From assembly GCF_042683665.1 (NCBI RefSeq), contig NZ_JBHUOO010000004.1: DNA of 64,000 nt, one strand, 5' to 3'. Origin of the DNA: Leeuwenhoekiella polynyae. Lineage in GTDB: Bacteria; Bacteroidota; Bacteroidia; Flavobacteriales; Flavobacteriaceae. Below are positions 60,928-64,000 of this stretch, one piece after another; positions within the stretch are counted from its first letter, which is position 1; each line of letters opens with the position of its first letter. The notes below the pieces were generated by a model. The model had not been told where the DNA came from and did not search any database. It saw nothing but the letters and a program-made list of their open reading frames with translations. Position numbers and translations under genes: made by a program.

Positions 60928-62340
60928 TTATTTGACAAACCTATTTTTCAGTTTTTCTTCTAAATCGGCTAAAGATAGCGTGGCCTCGATGACCTTTTCA
61001 TCAGCAGATAGTAAAATATATCTTGGTATGGAAACGATATTGAAATGTGTGGCAAACGCACTCGAAAAGCCTCCTTCGGCATATAATTTAAATGACCCAG
61101 GCACTTCATAGTTATCCAGTCCTTTTTGATAAAGATCAAAAGTCTTATCTATAGATATTGAAATTACCTTTAAATCATCCTGATACAGCTCTTGTAATTC
61201 GTGTACTTTAGGAAAACTACGTATGCAGGGGCCACACCAGGAAGCCCAGACATCTATTAAAATAGGTTTATCGGTATATACATCTCTAAAGTTTATTTCT
61301 TCCTGTTTTGCATGCTGTAACTTAAAATCAGGTACAGTGGTTCCTGATGCGTACCGTAGCTTATTAGATTCATTGCGAGCTATTTTAGCCAGTAATTCAT
61401 CATAAGACTCATCATTCAAGTCATTTTGATACCGATCTATAAGCTTACGTGGAGTCGTGAACTTAGCTTTTAAGGAGTCTGGTACATAATCAAATTCCTC
61501 TGGATAATACTGCAGATTTCTATACAGGATGACTGACTTAAAAGGAGGCTGGATGTTTTCAGCAAGTACATCTGTGGTTAAAACATAATGTTCTGCTGCT
61601 TGCCGTATACTATCAAAATACACTCCATAGGTTTCCCTGCCATAATATTCAAATCCTTTTTTTTCATAAAAGGAAAGAAGATAGGGGGCAGCAGTATAGT
61701 CTTTTAGCTTTTTAAAATCAAACAAATCTTTGTCAATATTTACGTGAAATAAACTGTCTTTCTTATCAGAAGGAGTACGGGTCAATACATAATCCAGAAT
61801 CGCGCTGTTTTCAAAGGCTCGGTTATCCAATTTACTCAGACGGTAGAAATAAGAAGTTGTGTCAGCGATATAAGTGTCTAGCAAATTATTCATAAAATCA
61901 AAATAAGCGGTAGTCTGCTCTTTAAAAGTATTGAAGGAGGCATTATAATCCCAGCTAAGCACCTCAATCTGCTCGTTGTTATAAAACTCCTCGAGATAGG
62001 TGTTTTCACCTTTTAAGTCGCCTTCAAATACATCCCTTCCATTTTTTTGCCGAATGGTCAGGTCTGTACCCGGAGTAAGAAATAAACGGGAATTTTTAGA
62101 ATTTCGCTGAATATAAACATATTGTGGTCTTTCAATTTCTAGGGAAATAGATGTTTTCTCTGGAACATCCAGATTGAAAGTGTCTGTTTGTGAAATGCCA
62201 TTTTTGCTAAGTTGTGTAGCAATGATTTTTTGAGGAAACTCGTCAATGTTTTTAAAATGAACCACAGCAAATTCCTGTTTGTCCTTACAAGAAGAAATAA
62301 TAAAAAATAAAGCAACAAGAAATAGCAGATCAGTTTTCAT
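60928..62340 (-). CDS. TlpA-type thioredoxin-domain lipoprotein
   Basis: This is a 470-aa lipoprotein: the signal ends in FFIISSC followed by KDKQEF, a Bacteroidota lipobox. The C-terminal third is a thioredoxin-fold domain with WASWCGPCIRSFPKVHELQE, a classical WCGPC redox centre, and the cis-Pro region VSIPRYILL. The N-terminal two thirds are mixed alpha/beta without a recognised motif. Such proteins reduce disulfides in the periplasm. The composition here is more ordinary than in the accessory units. Confidence 0.92.
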   Translation of the reverse strand: MKTDLLFLVALFFIISSCKDKQEFAVVHFKNIDEFPQKIIATQLSKNGISQTDTFNLDVPEKTSISLEIERPQYVYIQRNSKNSRLFLTPGTDLTIRQKNGRDVFEGDLKGENTYLEEFYNNEQIEVLSWDYNASFNTFKEQTTAYFDFMNNLLDTYIADTTSYFYRLSKLDNRAFENSAILDYVLTRTPSDKKDSLFHVNIDKDLFDFKKLKDYTAAPYLLSFYEKKGFEYYGRETYGVYFDSIRQAAEHYVLTTDVLAENIQPPFKSVILYRNLQYYPEEFDYVPDSLKAKFTTPRKLIDRYQNDLNDESYDELLAKIARNESNKLRYASGTTVPDFKLQHAKQEEINFRDVYTDKPILIDVWASWCGPCIRSFPKVHELQELYQDDLKVISISIDKTFDLYQKGLDNYEVPGSFKLYAEGGFSSAFATHFNIVSIPRYILLSADEKVIEATLSLADLEEKLKNRFVK

Positions 62341-62502
62341 AAAATTGAGCTGGAGTGGTTAGGAATTTTAAATTTAGCAATTTAGCATCAATTTCGGTAC
62401 ATACCTTAAAAATAGGTTCATACAATAAGGTGCAAAGTAGATCCGTTCATGCAATACTTAAACAGCTGGCTGTATTATTTTTTTACCGAGACACTAATGA
62501 TA

Positions 62503-63540
62503 TTATTTAAAAACAGTAGAAATAGGTAAATCGTCAATCCCAAAATTTCCGCGATACTCCCAAATATAACCTGGTATACGAAGTTCTTTTAAAGCCTCAT
62601 TTACAGCTTTTAAATACTTTATACGTGATTGTTTGTCTGCATTTCGAGTTGCTCCATATTCGGTGCACCATACTTCAACACCGTGAGTACTTCTCCAGGT
62701 GTCTACTAAAGTTAATTTATCACGAATAGCCTGATAAGTTCCGGTCTGAGAATAATCCCTAAAATTTACTGCTCCAGCAGTACCAATCGCTTTTTCCGAC
62801 AATTGAGGCATTGGGGTAACTTCAGTAGAATCAGGATACGGAAAAGGAATCCCGGTAGTTGCATTCTGATCCCCGGTCCAGTTTGTTCCCTGATGTGTGA
62901 ATATAAAGGGTTCATAGAAATGAAAACTGTAAATTATAGAATCAAAAGGAAGGGGTTGCATCCGTGATAGCTCATAAATGCTATTATAATTTGAAGCTCC
63001 ATACACGATACCAATTTCAGGATAGTTTATACGAATACGTTTGATGATAGCTTTAGCTGTTTCTTCCCATTCTTTTGGATAAAGTGCTGGCTCATTTACA
63101 ATATCAATATAGAGTTCTGAATAAAGCAGATGGTTCTGTTTCAGAAAATTAAGTAATTGCAACCAATTTTCAGCAATTCGTTTTCCTTGAGTCTGATAAT
63201 TTTGTTGATTAAGATCCTGATTGAAATTTGATAAAATCAGGATCATCTGTTGTTGCGAAGCGAAACGCGTGATGCGTTTAACCAACTTCTTCAATCGCTT
63301 GTTTTCGGCTTTGCTTGTATTATTAAGAAAATAGCTTAGATCAATAGGAAGTCTGATGTTTTTAATTCCTGCATTTGAAACCAATTTCAGGTTGGTTTGA
63401 TAATCCTGATAATTGGGGACCTTCTCTAAGTTCCAGGTTTGTTCCAGTCCTGTAATATTAATTCCTTGGCTATAAGTAATAAATATCTTACAAACTATAA
63501 AAATAAAGCTTAAAAAAGCCTTCCAATTAACTGAGGTCAT
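62503..63540 (-). CDS. GH5-type glycoside hydrolase (cellulase family)
   Basis: This is a 345-aa protein with a hydrophobic N-terminus (residues 8-24, AFLSFIFIVCKIFITYS). The TIM-barrel shows NIRLPIDLSYFL (about 60), LYIDIVNEPALYPKEW with the catalytic acid in NEP (about 150), IYSFHFYEPFIFTHQG (about 205) and VWCTEYGATRNADKQ with the nucleophile Glu in EYG (about 290). The C-terminus has GYIWEYRGNFGI. These are the GH5 landmarks. Substrate is probably a beta-glucan or mannan, not determinable here. Confidence 0.92.
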   Translation of the reverse strand: MTSVNWKAFLSFIFIVCKIFITYSQGINITGLEQTWNLEKVPNYQDYQTNLKLVSNAGIKNIRLPIDLSYFLNNTSKAENKRLKKLVKRITRFASQQQMILILSNFNQDLNQQNYQTQGKRIAENWLQLLNFLKQNHLLYSELYIDIVNEPALYPKEWEETAKAIIKRIRINYPEIGIVYGASNYNSIYELSRMQPLPFDSIIYSFHFYEPFIFTHQGTNWTGDQNATTGIPFPYPDSTEVTPMPQLSEKAIGTAGAVNFRDYSQTGTYQAIRDKLTLVDTWRSTHGVEVWCTEYGATRNADKQSRIKYLKAVNEALKELRIPGYIWEYRGNFGIDDLPISTVFK

Positions 63541-63580
63541 AGCCGTAATTACTATATTCGTACTGCATCTAAAAATTCCG

Positions 63581-64000
63581 ATGAAAACAAGATTATCTAA
63601 AACTTACTTTTTAGAAGCGCTTGAAGCGCAAATGTGGAAAGCTTCAAATATCCTGATTTGGGGTTCCATATTCTTTATGATATTTATTTCCATTTTAGAT
63701 TTTCTTCTCATAGAAGATAAATATATAGTTCTAACATCTCTTAACGGCTGTACCCTGACTTTAATTGCTGTCTGCAATTATTTTTTATCTAAAATACTTA
63801 AAAAACCTACATTAATTCTTCATTTGGTTTTAATTCTATTGAGTTTTTTATTCCTCTTCAGTATGAGTTTAGCGGGGGTAATGGGATACTATTTATACCT
63901 TTCCCTCATTTGTATAACATTCATAGCTTTTAACAGTATTGCTGTATGGACACTGGGAAGTGCTGTTTTTCAGTGTTTTGTGCTGAGTGTTTTAATTGTA
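63581..64000 (+). CDS. Polytopic membrane protein, 3' end beyond window
   Basis: This is an ATG at 63581 with an open frame of 140 codons to the window edge. MKTRLSKTYFLEALEAQMWK is followed by at least four hydrophobic helices (SIFFMIFISILDFLLI; LTLIAVCNYFL; ILHLVLILLSFLFLFSM; YLYLSLICITFIAFNSIAV). This layout is common in the membrane sensor parts of Bacteroidota histidine kinases and diguanylate-cyclase-like proteins, but the catalytic part is outside the window. It is divergent from the GH5 gene. Confidence 0.7.
   Translation, partial: MKTRLSKTYFLEALEAQMWKASNILIWGSIFFMIFISILDFLLIEDKYIVLTSLNGCTLTLIAVCNYFLSKILKKPTLILHLVLILLSFLFLFSMSLAGVMGYYLYLSLICITFIAFNSIAVWTLGSAVFQCFVLSVLIV

Noticed and set aside
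1..64000. CRISPR arrays, tRNA, rRNA, integrase or replication origin
   Set aside because: No regularly spaced repeats, no tRNA-like or rRNA-like sequence and no tyrosine or serine recombinase frame were seen on either strand.

Overview
The window looks like an accessory region of a Flavobacteriaceae-type Bacteroidota chromosome. The evidence is AT-rich DNA, several matches to the Bacteroidota -7 promoter box (TAnnTTTG), a His-rich TonB-dependent receptor, a GH97 enzyme, a TlpA-type thioredoxin lipoprotein, a DUF3891 protein, and IS21, IS91, ISL3-like and IS1182-like transposase genes or relics. No rRNA, tRNA, CRISPR array, integrase or replication origin was seen. Species and genus cannot be named from the sequence alone.

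Layout. 1-2.3 kb is an IS21-type element (istB/istA, minus strand) that cuts off the 5' part of an HNH nuclease gene. 3.1-4.4 kb is a ClC channel/antiporter. 4.4-7.2 kb is an AT-rich block with an AraC regulator, a Tet(X)-like FAD monooxygenase and a small membrane protein. 7.2-12.4 kb holds NmrA/hydrolase genes interleaved with AraC paralogues, with a 255-bp direct duplication. 12.7-16.8 kb has a GNAT enzyme and two genes of unknown function bounded by attC-like inverted sites, followed by a probable group II intron fragment. 16.8-19.9 kb has SDR remnants, an enoyl-CoA hydratase, an HxlR regulator and a hydrolase. 19.9-25.1 kb is a broken ligD and a molybdenum aldehyde oxidoreductase operon (paoABC-like), visibly richer in G+C. 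25.2-29.9 kb has a DJ-1/PfpI protein, a two-gene desaturase/epimerase operon and DUF3891. 30.6-40.2 kb has a Crp/Fnr-hydrolase-NmrA unit, two SDR+AraC units and a GH97 glycosidase. 41.5-47.2 kb has a GumN-sigma-membrane protein operon, then a divergent TonB receptor/lipoprotein pair around a palindrome. 48.4-50.8 kb has a Crp/Fnr-AhpD-like-epoxide hydrolase unit. 51-60 kb has a DMT exporter, two unknown or acyltransferase-like genes and two more SDR/AraC units. 60.6-64 kb looks more like ordinary chromosome: a small membrane protein, TlpA lipoprotein, GH5 and the start of a polytopic membrane protein.

Two themes organise the region. First, a small oxidoreductase or hydrolase gene (SDR, NmrA-like or alpha/beta hydrolase) is repeatedly followed within a few bases to about 100 bases by an AraC regulator. 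Five full-length AraC paralogues and one fragment belong to a single family, and two Crp/Fnr units and one HxlR unit follow the same regulator-plus-enzyme logic. This looks like an expanded set of small-molecule sensing and detoxification units (inference). Second, the spaces between units are filled with recurring non-coding repeats: a bipartite element of about 240-265 bp, attC-like boundary boxes, and at least five decayed copies of the 3' part of the same HNH nuclease gene, several sitting exactly where other genes are truncated. Together these suggest cassette-like acquisition and recombination through shared junction sequences, with no recombinase visible in the window.
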